This document shows, in pieces, positions 45,701-60,700 of a DNA stretch of 64,000 bases; position 1 is the first letter of the stretch; every line of letters begins with the position of its first letter. The notes under the pieces are model-generated. The model saw nothing but the letters and a program-made list of their open reading frames with translations. It searched no databases and had not been told where the DNA came from. The stretch lies in NCBI GenBank assembly GCA_036768485.1, contig JAVLUZ010000144.1, positions 1,124,620-1,188,619 of the forward strand, given 5' to 3'. The stretch comes from Mermis nigrescens (Eukaryota; Nematoda; Enoplea; Mermithida; Mermithidae). The position numbers were made by a program, and so were the translations under genes.

Positions 45701-48700
45701 AGGTTGTCTTAGTTAAAAAATAATGCCGATGTTCAGTACAATGTTGTTTTCTGCGTTCTCGGACTGCTGTCATTATTATGTCATGCTATTGTATGTGTTT
45801 ACTGACTGATTTACTCAAATCATGCTAATTAAAAGTAGGGTACTAGGAGAGAAAAATGCTCTGATGAAACAAAAAAGACGAATATACTTGGGATTGCGGA
45901 TTATTAAGGATGTCAAAGGAGGGGACTAGGAATAAGCTACCTATGTATATGCCTAAAGGTGCAAAATCTGCTAAAAAATCTGACTTGCTCTAAGCAGCGC
46001 AAAAATCGAAGTATTTTCTGCGGCCTCTGAAAAAGTGTAATCTCCTTTGAAAAATTTTCAATGCTTCACGTAAGAGTGTGTAAACATAATATAAAATTTT
46101 TACTTTTTGTAAATTGCTTGCAAGTTGTAACGCTGACTTGCTTCGTATCGTGATTGATAGAAAACTAAATGCAGTTGTATTTCAAGGTATTTTATTTTGT
46201 TATCATGAGCATTATAGCAAGCAAACCTGGCGTCAATAGTACAAATATTGAAATAGTGAAATAGTGCAAATAAAAAATAGTCAAATAGTGCAGACAATCG
46301 TTGCGGGCATGCAAGTATACCTACATGTAGTCTGTTTCACGTAATCTTACACGTGTTCTACTGCTTTAAACCAACAATTTCTTTGATTGTCTTGAATGCA
46401 TCGATTTTTGCTATTTCATTCAATTGGCTTGCAAAGTCTCTCCCAATTTACTCCGTCTAATTTCCCATGGCTACTGCATAGCTAAAAAGCTGATTATTCA
46501 GTCGTTTTTGGTTCAATATATAGTTTTTTCAATCTGCAGGCCGCAGAATATACTTCGATTTTTTGCGTTGCTTAGAGAAAATCTGATTTTTAGCAGATTT
46601 TGCGACTTCAGGCATATGCATAAGTAGCTTTTTTCCAGTCCTCTCCTCTAACATCCTAAATAATCCACAATCCCAAGTATATTCGTCTTTTTTGTCCCAT
46701 CAAAGCATTTTTCTTTACTATCTAAAGCATACGTAGGCATGCGAACAGTTTATCATTAATATGAGCGTCGAGGTCTGGACCCTGTAAACCCGAAGAATCT
46801 TTTAAAACTTGAAAAAATGCAGAAAAACTCTATTGATTTTGCAATTTTTTGATGCCAATGGATAGAATTCGATAAAAAACGTCAAAAATTACGTTTTTTT
46901 TACCTCAAACATGAAATTTTTGACTTTTTCAACTTTTGAAAATTTCTCGAACCCACTGCCTCCAGAATTTGGTCGGTGCCGATGTATGTCTGTGAAGTTA
47001 AATTTTTTTAATTTTGGGTTCTGATCAACGCGAAAGATTAAACAACTTATCGTGAAAAATTTAAGCTCCAACAAATATAAAGCCTAAAAAAATGACTTAA
47101 ACCACAACAATCGATAAAACATGCTAGAAAACGAAGACAAGCCAATTTCGCGCTCACTTTGCTGCGAATTCGTCTGTAACACGCCGTCGAACAGCAAAAC
47201 GGAATTCATCTTGATAAGCTTTTAGGTTCCATGGAATGTAAGTTATTTTGTTGGAATCAATCTCTCTTTGCGTGAACCTCAAAAGCACAAGAGAAAATTT
47301 ATCGAAAAGGAGGAAAAATAATCAAAATAAACTTTTTGTAAGGAGGAAAAAATAATCAAAATAGACTTTTTATACATAATTAGAATTAATATATTTTTAC
47401 AATCACTTTCGCAATAAATAGGTAACGCCGAAAATTTGTGATTACCATACGTTTTCTTGAGGGTTTCACCTCCTCAAAGAAGATTTTTCACCCCTCCCCA
47501 GGAATTTTTCAACCCCAGAATTCGCAATTTTTTGAAAATTTTTAAAAAATTCGTAGAAAAGGTGCTATTGTGTTTAAAGCTATCTGTTTGCTTAAAAGTG
47601 TCAGATTTTCGGCGCTTTGCACCACATACTCATGTTTTGACTCTTCGATCTATTCGAATTTTTTTATTTTTTAGAAATTTTTCGTGTTTTTATGTTCTAG
47701 GAAGGTAGAGCATCGACAGAAACGCAAAGGAACGATGTTTTTGACGTGAACCAATCATTTTTGAAGCCAAAAAAGGCAAGTTGAAATTTCATCCCCACAA
47801 GAATTTCCATGTTGTGCATGTATGGTGATCACCATTCTTGAAGTGTCTTTATTGTAAAGATTTATCACTTGAATGACACGACTGACTTAATGAAGAAAAA
47901 TAAATACTAAAACTGATAAAAACATAAAGTAATAAATATAAAAAAACAAGAATTTGACTAAAATCTCAGCAGAGGGCAAATGGTTTAAAAATGGTCATAT
48001 TCATACTTGGGCGTGGTGGAGGGGTTCAGGAATATGCACCTCCCAAGAAGTCCAAATACCCTCTCCCAAAACTAAATTACCCCCAGAATTCAATTTTTGA
48101 AAATTTTTGTTTTTTTTCGCAATCTTTTGATGCCAATGGATAGTGCTCGATGAGAAACGTTGAAAAATAGTATTTTTCGCTATAACACCATTTCTAAGAC
48201 CATCTTTTTACCTTTGACATCTTGCGACCTCCAGAGTTTTGGTGCCGCCCACTTATGGTCATATTATCGTGATTTAAAGAAGCACAAAGGGGCCAATCTT
48301 TATACGTTTAAAGAAAAATTACAAGCTTTTGTAAGAAAGTTACTAACTTTTTCGCAGACTCTCTTTCTCCGACTTTTAACAAAGTCCCGTTCGTAGGAGC
48401 TTTTATAACAACATATTCGATAGAATCAGCTGATCGGTTCATGTCTAAGATCTCGGCTGCTAAATGCGTTGAGCTGATAACAATTTCTGAGACTCCCTGC
48501 CTAAAAAATGTTAAAGTGCCAGCAAAATTTGCAATTCTGTGACTCACGTATTTTGAATAATTCAGTCACAAATTACAGAATGATCTGACTGCTTTAAAAT
48601 CGAAAAGGAGTTTAAACGAGTGCACAAGGGTTTAATTAATGAAACTAACATCAAATCTGTTACCGTTAACAAAACAAATAAAAACTCTTCTTAAAATCCT

Positions 48701-51700
48701 TTAATTTAAGGAATAATGATAAAGCTCATAAGATGAACAAGGTTTGAAAAAGAAAGGAGATAATCAATTAGTTATTTCTCATACCTAAGCCATTTCGTTG
48801 GCCGATTTTGCGTGTTATTCCTGAAAACTTTCTCACAACGAAGTGTACCAATAGTGACCAAAATTTATGCGTTACCATTCAGATGTTACTATTTTGATTC
48901 CTAATTACATTTTTTGGAGTGATATTTATTTTAATAAGTAAAGGTACCACAACAAATAAAACCTAATATGAAATTTTAGTTTGAAAATTCAACACAAAAG
49001 GGCACTAAATTGACAATACGATGCTGACATAGCATTAAACGAAGAATGACCCGAAATATTACAAGGAAGCAGTGACTATAGCGAATATTATAGCAATAAT
49101 ATAACAAGCTTATACGTACCGGTAGAATAATGCAGTGCTTAAGTTGACCATAGACACGAGACTTTGCTCCACTATAACTTCGACCGTATGCGTGACAGAG
49201 CCGCGTTCGAAGTCCGAAATTTTCAACGTGAAAAATCCCATTTTGGCCGCACTCCCGTCGTGCAAAAACGCCACCATCCTGTCGTTGATATCCTGCTGCG
49301 TGAAAAACAAGGTGGGCTGCTTGGGGCTACCCTGAATCTGGGGCCCCAACACAAGGAGGCCGTTGGACGGCTGCTCGGGCAGTCGATAGACGATGTCCGA
49401 AGGGGGCATCCATTGATTTTCGGCCAAAAGATCGTCGTTGGTTATTAGATACAGGCCGTGGCGGCGCACGCTGATCCATTTCGGCGCTCGAACCAATTTA
49501 AGGCTGGTCCATTGTGGTAATATTTCGATAGCCAATGGCAAACGAAGCCGAATAGCCTTGCTTGGACGACCACGCTCGCTTTCGGGGTATATTTCAAAAA
49601 GTACGTGGTCGTGGCAAATGCTCTCATCTGCAATTAACGACTACTCGTAGGCGTGGAGGTTCATTCCCCTAAGAATCTGGCAGACATCCCAGACAGAATG
49701 CCAACCAAAATATCGTACTACAGCTTTAATCCGCCAATGCTTTTCCGGCTTTAGAAAGTGCGAGAAGAGTAGTCATTCTTCACTAATTCACTTAGAGCTT
49801 AGGCTTAGAAATATGGATTTTGCTTGAACCCAGTAGGTAGAGCAAGCCGAATCGACAAATGTATTAAGGCTGTAGTAGGATATTTGGGTTGGTTGGACCA
49901 TGTTTTTTATGTGCGTGGATTTTCGCCAGTCTTACACCACCCAGACCCCCCAGTCGGTTGCTGATTACGTGTGATTACGACTAGCTAATTGCTAATAACT
50001 TGCCAAAATCAGTAGTTATCATTTTTAAAAGGGCGATTCTAAAATTCAAAACACCACACGAACAATAGAAGAACTAGATAGCTATTAGATCGATTTATTT
50101 AGCAATCAAGATTTAGTTTAAGCTCTAGAAAGATAGAGCGCTGCAGAAACGCCGAAAAACGACGTTTTTGACTCGTACCCACCGTTTTTGGGCCCAAAAA
50201 AGGCACACTTAAAATTTCACACTCCCTCTTCCAGATTTCACATGCTGTGCATGCCTGATTACAACGCTTCCAATACTTGAGCAATCCGATTCATCCGATA
50301 AATGTTGATAAACGATCGAATCTCGCGTCAAGAAGTCCGAGTCGATGAGGCAAATTTTTTCATCGGTTGAACTATCGTTCGACGTATAATTGGCCAAAGA
50401 GTCTCCATTGACGATCAAAAGGCCGTACTGAGGCGATCGGGCGATTCCCAAAACGAGTTGAGAAGCGAGGATGGCGCGCAGTCGAGTTAAATTAAAATTT
50501 TGTTCGCTCAGGCGAACTTTTTGCCCGAAACGCACTTTCCAAGGCTTTGTTTGGATAAAAAGATTAACTTTGTCCGAATCCATGGCGGCGTAAGAAATCA
50601 AAATACGGAATTTTCGCACATCCTGCCGATTCATGATCGAACTCGTCGTCGCGGTTGGACTCGCTAGCAGAGCGATCAATTTGAAAGTAAAACCGTCTCG
50701 AGTAATCCAGGAAGTTGTCAGTCTAAAAAGCGAAAAATGAAAGATGATAAAATATTTTTTAGTAATTTTGCTAGTTTTCTAAAAAACGATTGATAGCTAG
50801 CTGCATCGATTTGTGCTTACGAAGGTCATTCCAAAGGTATCTGGACCACACGTGGGCGTGGGGAGTCTGTACGACTCTGGACCGGACATACAAGTAGAGG
50901 TTTGGGGTCTCCGGACCCCTGTAATAGAAAAATGGAAAATTTCTGGTAAAATGAGGCGAAAAGAAAGCCAAGAGATGAAAATGGAAAATTTTTTCAAAGC
51001 GTAATAGAAATGACAAGAAAAGTATACTTGAAATGACCACAAAGCAGGAGCAGATTTAAGGGGCGGCCGTCCCCCTCCCCATTGGCCAAAAATATTTGGC
51101 GAGATGAAGACTGGATATGAAATTTGCAATGATTTTAGGCGGTCAGAGATCATAATTTCTCAAAATTTTCCGGCGCCGGACAATACCTTTCAATGAAATT
51201 TATTTACTTTCTTACGATCTGGAAGCCATTTTTGCTCATGTTATAGCTTCCAGAACAATTTCAAGAGCAGAGACAACTATTTTAGCATAGATTTTTACAA
51301 TTTTTGAGTTTAACTTAAAAAATTTTCGACGTCCGGCGTCAAATGCTACAAATACCGGAAACCGAGCGGTAAATCAAGCTTCTAAACGTCTTTCAGCCTA
51401 AATTTCACAAATTTTTCCGCCGGATTTCCGCTAAAGTCAGCGAAATTTAATGACTTTTTTGCACAAAATTGTCGAAAATTTTAAAATTTTCCGAGTAAAT
51501 GTTGCATCAAAAGTGATATTAAACAAAAGTAGACAATGTAAAACGCCGAAAAAACGCCATTTCGCACCTGGAGAGCAAAGTTTTGGACCTATGTTTGGCT
51601 GTTTTTGGAAAAGTTGGGTTACCGCCCACCCTTAGGAAAATCCTAAATCCGCCACTGCCAGAAAGTGTAGAATAAAATAATTTTAACGCTTTATAGAATG

Positions 51701-54700
51701 TGTCATAGTTTTAGAAGTCATTTTGGCTCAGAAAGCTTAACTTTTGACCCTCTCCCAGACCCGCTGATCCCTCCCCAGATTTACGCCATACTGTATATCT
51801 ATAATCTAGACCAGGTATGCACGTGGGAGGGTTTGGGGTCTAGAGACCCCAAATTGCGAAAATGGAGAATTTTCTAAGAAAATGAGGCGGAATGAAGGTG
51901 AAAAATGGATGAAAATTGAAAATTTTCGTCAGAAGAACTTGAAATTGACCAAAAACTGTAGAATAACGTAATTTTGACGCTATTCTTACCATTTATACCA
52001 ATTTTTTAAATCATTTTGGCCAAACAAAACTCAATTTTCGACATTCCCTGACCGGCTGACGCCCAGATTGGTCAACCTGCGCATCTATGCTCTGGACTGG
52101 ACCCCAAAAATATGAAAGCCCCAAAAATCGATAGATCCCCAGAATTTAATTTTCAGTACTATTTTTAGCAATTCCGCCCCACTAGACACTCAGAATTCGG
52201 TTGATGCCCATTGTATGATCTGGACTCGATAAGTTCACTTGAACAATTTCGATGAAATTCTCTCGTCTTCTCGAAGTACTCATTAAAACATTATAGACGT
52301 TGAATGACATCTAAATCAATTTTTAAGTAATCAGACATTCGATTCAGCGAAATTATGTTGACTTTCAAAGATGAAGGCTTTTAATGCGCTAAGCCGTAAA
52401 GCAAGTAAAGGATTAGTTTAAATTCAATAAGCGTAACACACCTAGACCAGGATTGACCCTCGTGTAAGCCAAAAATTTGGGGTCTGCAAAATACTAGTAG
52501 TCGCACAGTACTTCAATCCATTCAAAAACGCTTAAGTTTTCTTTCTTTATCAGACTGGTCTTCACTGGTGTAGTGGATTTCCCTGAACCCAGCCATAGCT
52601 CGAATAAGAAATAAACGGATATTGCTGTCAAAAAATGAATTCGCTATGTTTAATTCCTAAACGTTCGTGTGAATTATTAGTTTCATACAAAAATTTCGAA
52701 GACGTGATTTGTTTTCTTATACGGACGCGACAGAGACCAAAATTGGAGCAGATCGACTATCAAGGTCAAAGGAGAGCCGAAATAATTCACGGCATAGCTA
52801 GAAACATCATTTTTCTTTCGTCCTTTTTATCAAATTATATCCTAAGGAGTCTAAATGCGAAAAGATTTAACAATTAAGTAGAGGCCTAGCTAATGCACCG
52901 GGCGTCTACTGTGTTATTTTACATGAAATACGCGTCTAAGACTCCGACGTCGATCATATGTGTAAACATACAGCCGCGTCCCAGATAAGCATCAGCACAA
53001 AAACTTGATTAGAGGCCGGGAAAAATTGATATATTTTCTTTTCTCCAAATATTCGTGTAAATCGAAAGTTTTATTTTTTTGATTTTTTGACTTTTTAATT
53101 GACTTTTTTAAATTTTTTAAATTTTAATTAAACAGATTATTTTGAGAATTATCACAATACAGATTTTAATATCAAATTTACATAAACGCATCATTTTTAA
53201 GTGCACCATACTTCCTGAGCTTACGACTAATTGTAAGTTTCAGTGGAAAGACTGGCGTTGCTGTGGGGGGGGGGTTGGGGACTAGTCCTCCCAAAACTTT
53301 GGAAGTACGATGAATTTTCACAAAGGTCCCTAAGAGAAAAAATGAAAAATTCTAAAAGCTCATCAGAAAGACAGCTTGAATAGGTTTTAGCGCACTTTTG
53401 AACTAATAAGCATAAAACTTTCGGCCGCTTCGCGCCTATTTATTCACATACGGCATATTTTTTAATATATTTTAAATTAAGTAAATTCTTTTAAAATTTT
53501 CCGGTGCGTAGATCTCGCTGTAAAAAGCTCAAAAACACCATTATTTTTGTTCATCTATCGAGTAGTTGGTTGAGATATTCGATTTCAAAATTTTCGTCCT
53601 TTCCAAATTCAGAAGGCCAGCTACGTCTCTGGTGAAAGAGACCAAAAATGGAATCCAGGGTCTCTTTTGGCGCCGGTGATCAGTCCATTTATATCAGCAA
53701 TATTTGTGTTCGGCCCTTCATACAACTTTCGCTTGAAAATTATCCATGGCAATCATATCATTAAAGAGCGATCAAATTTCGCACCATAGTACGCGTCAAA
53801 CTTTAATTATACCGGAAATTACAGAAATTAATTCATTAAATTCAATTGATGAATCAAGTTATTTATTTTTCATCATCAAGCACATATTTCAATTATTAAA
53901 ATATAAATTTTCTTGATCGATTGACTAATTAATTAGAAATTTTTCTCGTTTTTAAAACCAAAAAATCGAAATATGGCTAACTCTATAGGTACATGGTCAA
54001 ATTTTCAGGTGGGGGGTGGAAAGCAAAAATTGGTAGATAGCTAAGTGCTTCGTAAAAACGATTCTACAGATTTTTTAGGCTCAGCAATTTAGACTTGTTG
54101 GGCTCAGAAAACTAGCTATATAGCCTTTTTGGACTAACATACATAGCTATATAGGCTTTTTGCGGTAAAATTAGCTATTTAGCCCTTTTTAGAGTCAAGA
54201 AAACAGCTTCAAATCCTGTGAAACTCAGAAAAGGCAACTATTCAGCATTTCTGGGATCAGACGCTATGTCTCTGAGTCCAAAGAAGGCTATATGGCTTGT
54301 TTTCTGAATCCAAAAAGGCTATATAGCAATGCTTATTCGGCTAAAATGGCTTTATAGGCTATCCGTTTTTCATAGCTCAGGGGGAGTAATACCCCTTCTT
54401 CACCCTCCATGCTCTTGTATGGCTCACTTGTTTTGATAATAATGTAATTTTTTGCCATCGATGTCCGCCTGGGTAAATTTTGTAACCATTTTACCGTCGA
54501 TGGTCAAAATTCCGTATTTTGGCGGGCTGGTAATTTTGTACAGCAAACGATCGGGGTGCAAATTTTTCAATTGAGCCGAAAGGTGCAAGTTGGTTAGGGG
54601 TTTGGTGGATTCGGGACCCAAAACGAGACGATTGTTCACCTGAAGAATATCCTCGAAAACAGAAGCATACACGCTGAACCACTGTATTCCACTGTTATGC

Positions 54701-57700
54701 TTGCCGTCGGTCAAAACGAACGAAAAACCGGCTGGATCGCTTATTGTACCTTTGAATATATTTTAAGCATATGTGGGCGGCAACTATAGTTTGTTTCTTA
54801 TAACTTAGTGCATAAATTCTAAGAATTTTCTTTGACAGTAAGTCGAGGGTTACGATAATTATATATTAGATCAATGCTATAATCGCAATCTTTCCGTTTA
54901 TTGTCGGAGACAGTTTCAAAATTTATGACTGAAGTTGTGTGAAACAGACTATGAATTTTGGGGGTCCGGTGGGAAAAACCGCCATAAAAATAGCACCGAA
55001 AATTCGATTCTGGCGGTCTGACGACTTTTGGTGGTCTTTCGTATTCTCGGAGAGGGTTCAAACCAGACATGCACGTGGGGGGTTTGGGATCTGAATTTCT
55101 TGGGAAAAATGAGGCAAAATGAAAGCCAAAAGTTGATGAAAATTGAAAAATTTCTTCAGAATTGCTTAAAAGTGACCCAGAACTGCGTAATAATGTAGTT
55201 TTACCGCTATTTTAGCGCTCATACCAGTTTCTGAGGTCAAGCTCAACTTTTGATCCCCAGACTGTTTGAACCCAGGCACGTAGCTCTGGGAGGAATGAGG
55301 GTCCGGACCCCTCCCCCAAAATTCAGAAAAAGCCGGAAGAATTGGACTTTTTGAACATTATTTTGTGCTATTTTTGGCCTGTTTGGACTTAGTTCCTTGA
55401 AAATTGGTGTTGGTCTCCCCCAAATTGGACGGCCAGCTACGTGCCTGGCTGACCCCTTCTCCCCCAGATCAACCATGCTGTGCACCTATGGTCAAACTCC
55501 AAACCATACATGCACATGGAAGATCAGGGGTTTAGATCCTAGAATGGAAAAATGGGAAATTTTCTGCGGAAAATAAGTCAAAATTTAGAGTCGAAAATGG
55601 ATTGAAATTGAATAATTTCTTCTTTGTAAGTGCTTGAAATTGACTGAAAACTCTGGAATGACGTAGTTTTAATGCTATTTTAACGTTTATACCAATTTTT
55701 TGATGAATTGTACTGTCTCCCTAAAGCGTTATTTATTTTGATCAAATTCGAAGCTATTCGTTCAATTAAAATTATCTTGTTTGCATAGTCGTCTTTACTA
55801 GAAATTTGGTTATTGAATTGAGTTGATAGAAAGAAAAACACATTTTTTCGAGTCAATTGCAAAACTATTCATTTATCGAAGTTTTGTTGTATTTATTTTA
55901 TTTCTCAGCTTTACTACGCGATCAACCTTTCCTTGCGTCTTTACCGAAATTTTTTTGGTTGCGCATACTGAATACTATTTACGAATTTTTTTTGACCCGA
56001 ACACGGTCTTAAAAGATGTAAATTCAGAATTTTCGAAAAAACCTCACTTCCATCGTGAGCGAAATAGACCCTGCTAGAATTCAAAGCTGATAAACTGAAA
56101 TTATCGACAACGGTTCTACTCCGTCCATCGCCAGATTCAATCAATACTTGTCCGTTTTGTACGTCGGTCAAAATAAAAAAGACTTGATTGTCCGGCGTGT
56201 CCGAATCAAAGGCGCACAAATTTTCGCACGTAATCGGAATCGGTTGATTGTCCAGCACTTGTAGTGGTTTATTGATCAACAATTCCGGTCCTAAAGTCAA
56301 ATGCAATTTGACGATATACGAAAGGTCATCGTCTATTCAAAAGGCCCTAACTAAAATTCAAAGGACCCCAAATTAGATTTTTGAAATTTTTTCATTTTTT
56401 CAGCCATTTTGTTATGCCGATTGATAGAGCTTGACTAAAAAACGTCGAGAAATCGTGTTTTTTTCTCCCTGCCACAAATTTTTCTGATCCTTTCTTCTGA
56501 AATTTGCGGACCTGGATTCTGAGCCCTGCTTATGTATGGTGATCGTTCTTTAATAATAAAACTTCATGCTTAGAAAATTGAGCACGCCGTACATATGAAG
56601 CTTTTAATTTCGTTTTCAGATATAATTTCCGGTTCTTTCAAAAAACATACATATATTTCAATATATACGCAAGTTTCTCTCATTTCACCGAAATATTTTT
56701 GTTTTTATCTGGCAAAGCTTGTCCGCAAAGAGACCAGCCTATAAGTCAAATTTATGAGTAGATTGAGTAAGAAGGTTTAAAATTAAATACACAGAAAAGT
56801 AAGGAATAAGGAAGCTTAAAAACTAAAAATCGCGACGTGATCGCCAAAAAATTCTGACCGAGGCCGATAGCCACTTTTACCAGGTTGATAACTTCAGCGC
56901 AATAAAGAAGAAATCATAGAGCGAAAGACGGAAGATTATACTCACTCTGGATATTATGAAGAATTGCCCTAGCGATTTTCATAAGAGCTACAGTAACCGG
57001 ACATTACTGATCCACTACTGGTGTCATATCTATTTGATATATTATGCAAAATGTAAACTTAGGTAACTGAAGCTCATATGGAAATCGCTGGGGGATTCTA
57101 GATAGGATCGCTCACTTTTTATGTTCAACGTAAGCACCGATACGAATATCGTTTGGGGCGCTGAGGATTCGATTGGCAGGTCGCCAAAAAATTGCGAAAT
57201 CAGCGTAAATCGATCCGACAAAGCCGAACCGCCGTCGTGTACGTAAAAAATATAGCCGGACAAAAGTTGAATTTGGGTAAAATTTCTTATCACCCGAAGA
57301 TTACCATTATCGATCGACCCCATACCGATCATCCCGTGAGACGGATAAGTAGTGACGACGAAATGCAAATTTGACGGGTTCGATTCCAATTCGATTTTCA
57401 ATCGATTCGAACTCGTTCTAATTCGGACGACGTCCCGGTCCAACTTGACGCTCGAATTTTTGACTACTGTCAAATTTTTCGTCGCCAAAACGAAATAGCT
57501 GGTGAAAATATGAACCTTGATGACGATTCGCGAGTATTTTCGGTTGTTCACCATAACGTCTAGTCCTATTTCGTCCGTCGTCGAAGCGTTTGTCGTCGGC
57601 GTCGCCGTGGCGTCGGGATTATGCAAATATTGAACCAATCCCAAATCGACGTCGAGTTGGGTGAAAGTAAGAGACGAGAAATTCGGCTTCGCCACGTCGT

Positions 57701-60700
57701 GCGAATCGATCGATTGCCGTTCCAGGATCAGATCGCCGAATTTCGGCCGCTTTTTTAACGCGTAAATTATCCACTCGAGCGGCAGCGGCTCGCGGTGACC
57801 TTTTGACCTAAGGTTGGCATCATACAAATGCATACAACATGGGACTTATGGGGGATTCAGGCCCGAAAAATTGTAAAAAGTGCTTTTTTAGGTTGAAAAC
57901 GATGAGTACATCTCAAAAACACCGTTTTTTGACCTTTCGGACAATGCTCGTTCTTTGTAAAACATGAAAATATACAGAAATTTCGAGAAAAATCTTAAAA
58001 AATCGAATAAATCGAACAAAATATAGTCAAATGTGTATATGGCGCGAAACACCGAAAATTCAAGACGTTTGAGCCAAAAATCCGCTAAAAACGCATACCT
58101 ACTTTTTAACAATTTTTACGAAAAATCGACAATTCTAAGGTCACAGCAGTTTTGCGGGGGATAGTTTGTCATTCTGGGTGGGTGAATACCACCCCAACCC
58201 TTCCCCAGAGGACACGTATGGTTGGCATGAAGAAATTTTCGGCTTTCATTGAATCGCTTCATCTAGTTTGCAGTTTAAGGAAACTCTCCTATTGATATAG
58301 AAACGTAGAGCAAATTAATAGCTTACCAATGTGCTATAATTATGCTCCTGGGACGAGAAAATAGCAAAAACGACACGTGGTCGTTTTGTCCCCTTATTAT
58401 CCCTTTTTCTAATTTTCTCTAACCAGGAGCGAAACCACAACATTCGCAATACATATCTGGAAAGTTATTAACAGCCCTGCATTCTTGAATCAAAATTTGA
58501 CAGTCTCCTATGGCTGCATGGTAAATAAACACGATATAGTAATTCTCAAAGAAATTAAAAAAATAAAATTAAGTTAAATTATGATTAAATTGAATAAAAT
58601 CGGATTAAAAAAATTAGAAAAATAAACTGAATTAAATTAAGATAAAATAAATTAAATAATTAATAAATAAAATTACGAAACATGCTGAGCCTACTTTGAC
58701 CTCGGCCTGCAAAATTTTGCTTGACACGACGGCCATTCCCCCGACGCTGACGTGCAATTCGTTCAGAGTTTTCATTTTGACCGAAATTTCTCGATCATAT
58801 TTAGCGACAACGTCCGTTTTATCCGATAGCCCTATTGAAATTTCGACGTTGGTCCTCAAATGAAGAGCGACGACGATGAGTTCAATTTTTCGGTTGATAA
58901 TTTTGTGGCTCCCTTTGACGTTCGAGACTATGAGCATTAATCTGCCTTCTAGAATATCTTCGTACGTGAAAAATTCGATTGATTTATTCCGTTCTTTGGT
59001 AACGATACTAGCGCCGTCTTTTAGCGTAACGAAAAAGTTTATATCTTTCGACTTAACGTTCATGTTTGTTTCTACGCGTAATACTTCGTCGTTCAGTTCA
59101 AAAAATTCGTCTTAAAGTAGAGCAAAAAGTGCGAATACGAGATAAGATTTATCATACGAATTTGTGGGATAGAAAGCTGCACGACCATACAATAACTGAG
59201 TGGGGAATTTGAAGGGTTTTAGCCCCCCCTAGTATTTCACCCCCCCTTACTCAGTTCGCGATTTTCCAGAATAAATCATAGATACAATCGTTTTCAGCAA
59301 TCTTCTTGCTCAAAAGTTTCAAATTTTCGGCGCTTTGCGCCATATACTAATTTTTCGACCATATTTTGTTTAATTTATTTGATTTTTTAATTTTTGGTAA
59401 ATTTCTTTTTACTTTTCAACCTAAAAACGTTTTGAAATTTCACCCTCTAGAATTCCCATGCTGTGCACGTCTATGCACGACAGTATGAAGATGGGAAAAA
59501 TAAGGAGCCTCTTCGTCAGCCTTCAACTTCAAATCATGCAATTATCACTTTAAAATCTTGACTAATAGATAAACCTAAAAATGAAGTTATAATAATTTGT
59601 TTATCACGAGCAATGACAAACGATCCTATCCAATTTTCGAAAAAGTTCTTCTTTATTCTGAATCAAATAGGTATCGATGTGATGAATATGAGTTATTTAA
59701 TTTTTGTAGTGCATTCAGTGCAACAAAAATCGTCATTTTAGAAGAAAATTTAGTGGATGATTCCTAGTACTTCAGAATTTCACATCTAATTCAGAATTAT
59801 AAATTATGCATCTTGTTAGTCAAAGAGATAAGTAAATGAATGATGCATTTTGTTAGAGCCTGGCGGAAGTTTGAAGTTTTAAATTTTGAGTTGTTGGTTT
59901 TTTAAATAGTACCAAATTTTTACACGTTTTCTTTTTTCTCATAAACACTCAGATTTAGTAGCTTCAGCTTACCAATTTATTTTTAATGAAAAGAATCTAT
60001 TCTTATTATGTCAATAAACTGCACGATGAAGAAACAAATTAAAGTGACTCTATTAGTCAGAACTATTTTAAAGTTATGCATTTTCAATATCCTCAATCAA
60101 AATCAGTGATGAATCATAGCAAAATACGTCTTTAAAACAGTTGTTGAACAAGCTAAAACACAACTGTTAGAAAAATGAGGCAAAATGGCCACTTATTGTG
60201 CCGCAATATGCTTAGTTCTTCAAGGAATTCGTAAATTTCGAAGAAAAAGCCTTTAAAACAACCAGGCAAGATTAAAATCAGTGACAGTTGTGTAGATCCT
60301 GCATGCAGCCAAATGTTTATTTACCTAGTTATTATTCAATAAATACGTTTGTAATTCAAGAAAGATTTTCGTTGCGATTACTTCAATATCCCGCAAAAGG
60401 AAGAACAAAAATTGTTGCGTTATCTGTGACTACCAGACATGTAGATGGGGGAAGGGGTGGGAGTCTAGTCCCCCAGAATGAAAAATAGAAAACCTTAAGG
60501 TATAACGAAGGACGAAATTGATGAAAATGAAAAATTTCCAGCAAACGTGCTTGAAAATGAACAAAAGCTGCACAACGTAGTTCTTAAGCCATTTTAGCAA
60601 CTACAGCAGTTTTTGAGGCCATTGTGACACAAAAGCTCTCTTGTTGGCCCCCTCCCTCGAACCAGCCAGACCATGCTGTGCATCTATGATGACGAGACGA

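Larger units (their letters stand above)
42540..46720. repeat. long composite repeat, copy B, carrying a hAT element
   Basis: Matches 8690-11582 on either side of the hAT element at 43187-44718; without it, about 2.65 kb. Recurring GTGTAAAG words; ends with the inverted-arm unit 45841-46720. Lies in the intron between exons 10 and 11. Confidence 0.65.

Noticed and set aside
58346..58437. Small inverted repeat (GCTCCTGG ... CCAGGAGC) with CACGTG
   Set aside because: Short and imperfect; could be chance or an old MITE, no further support.
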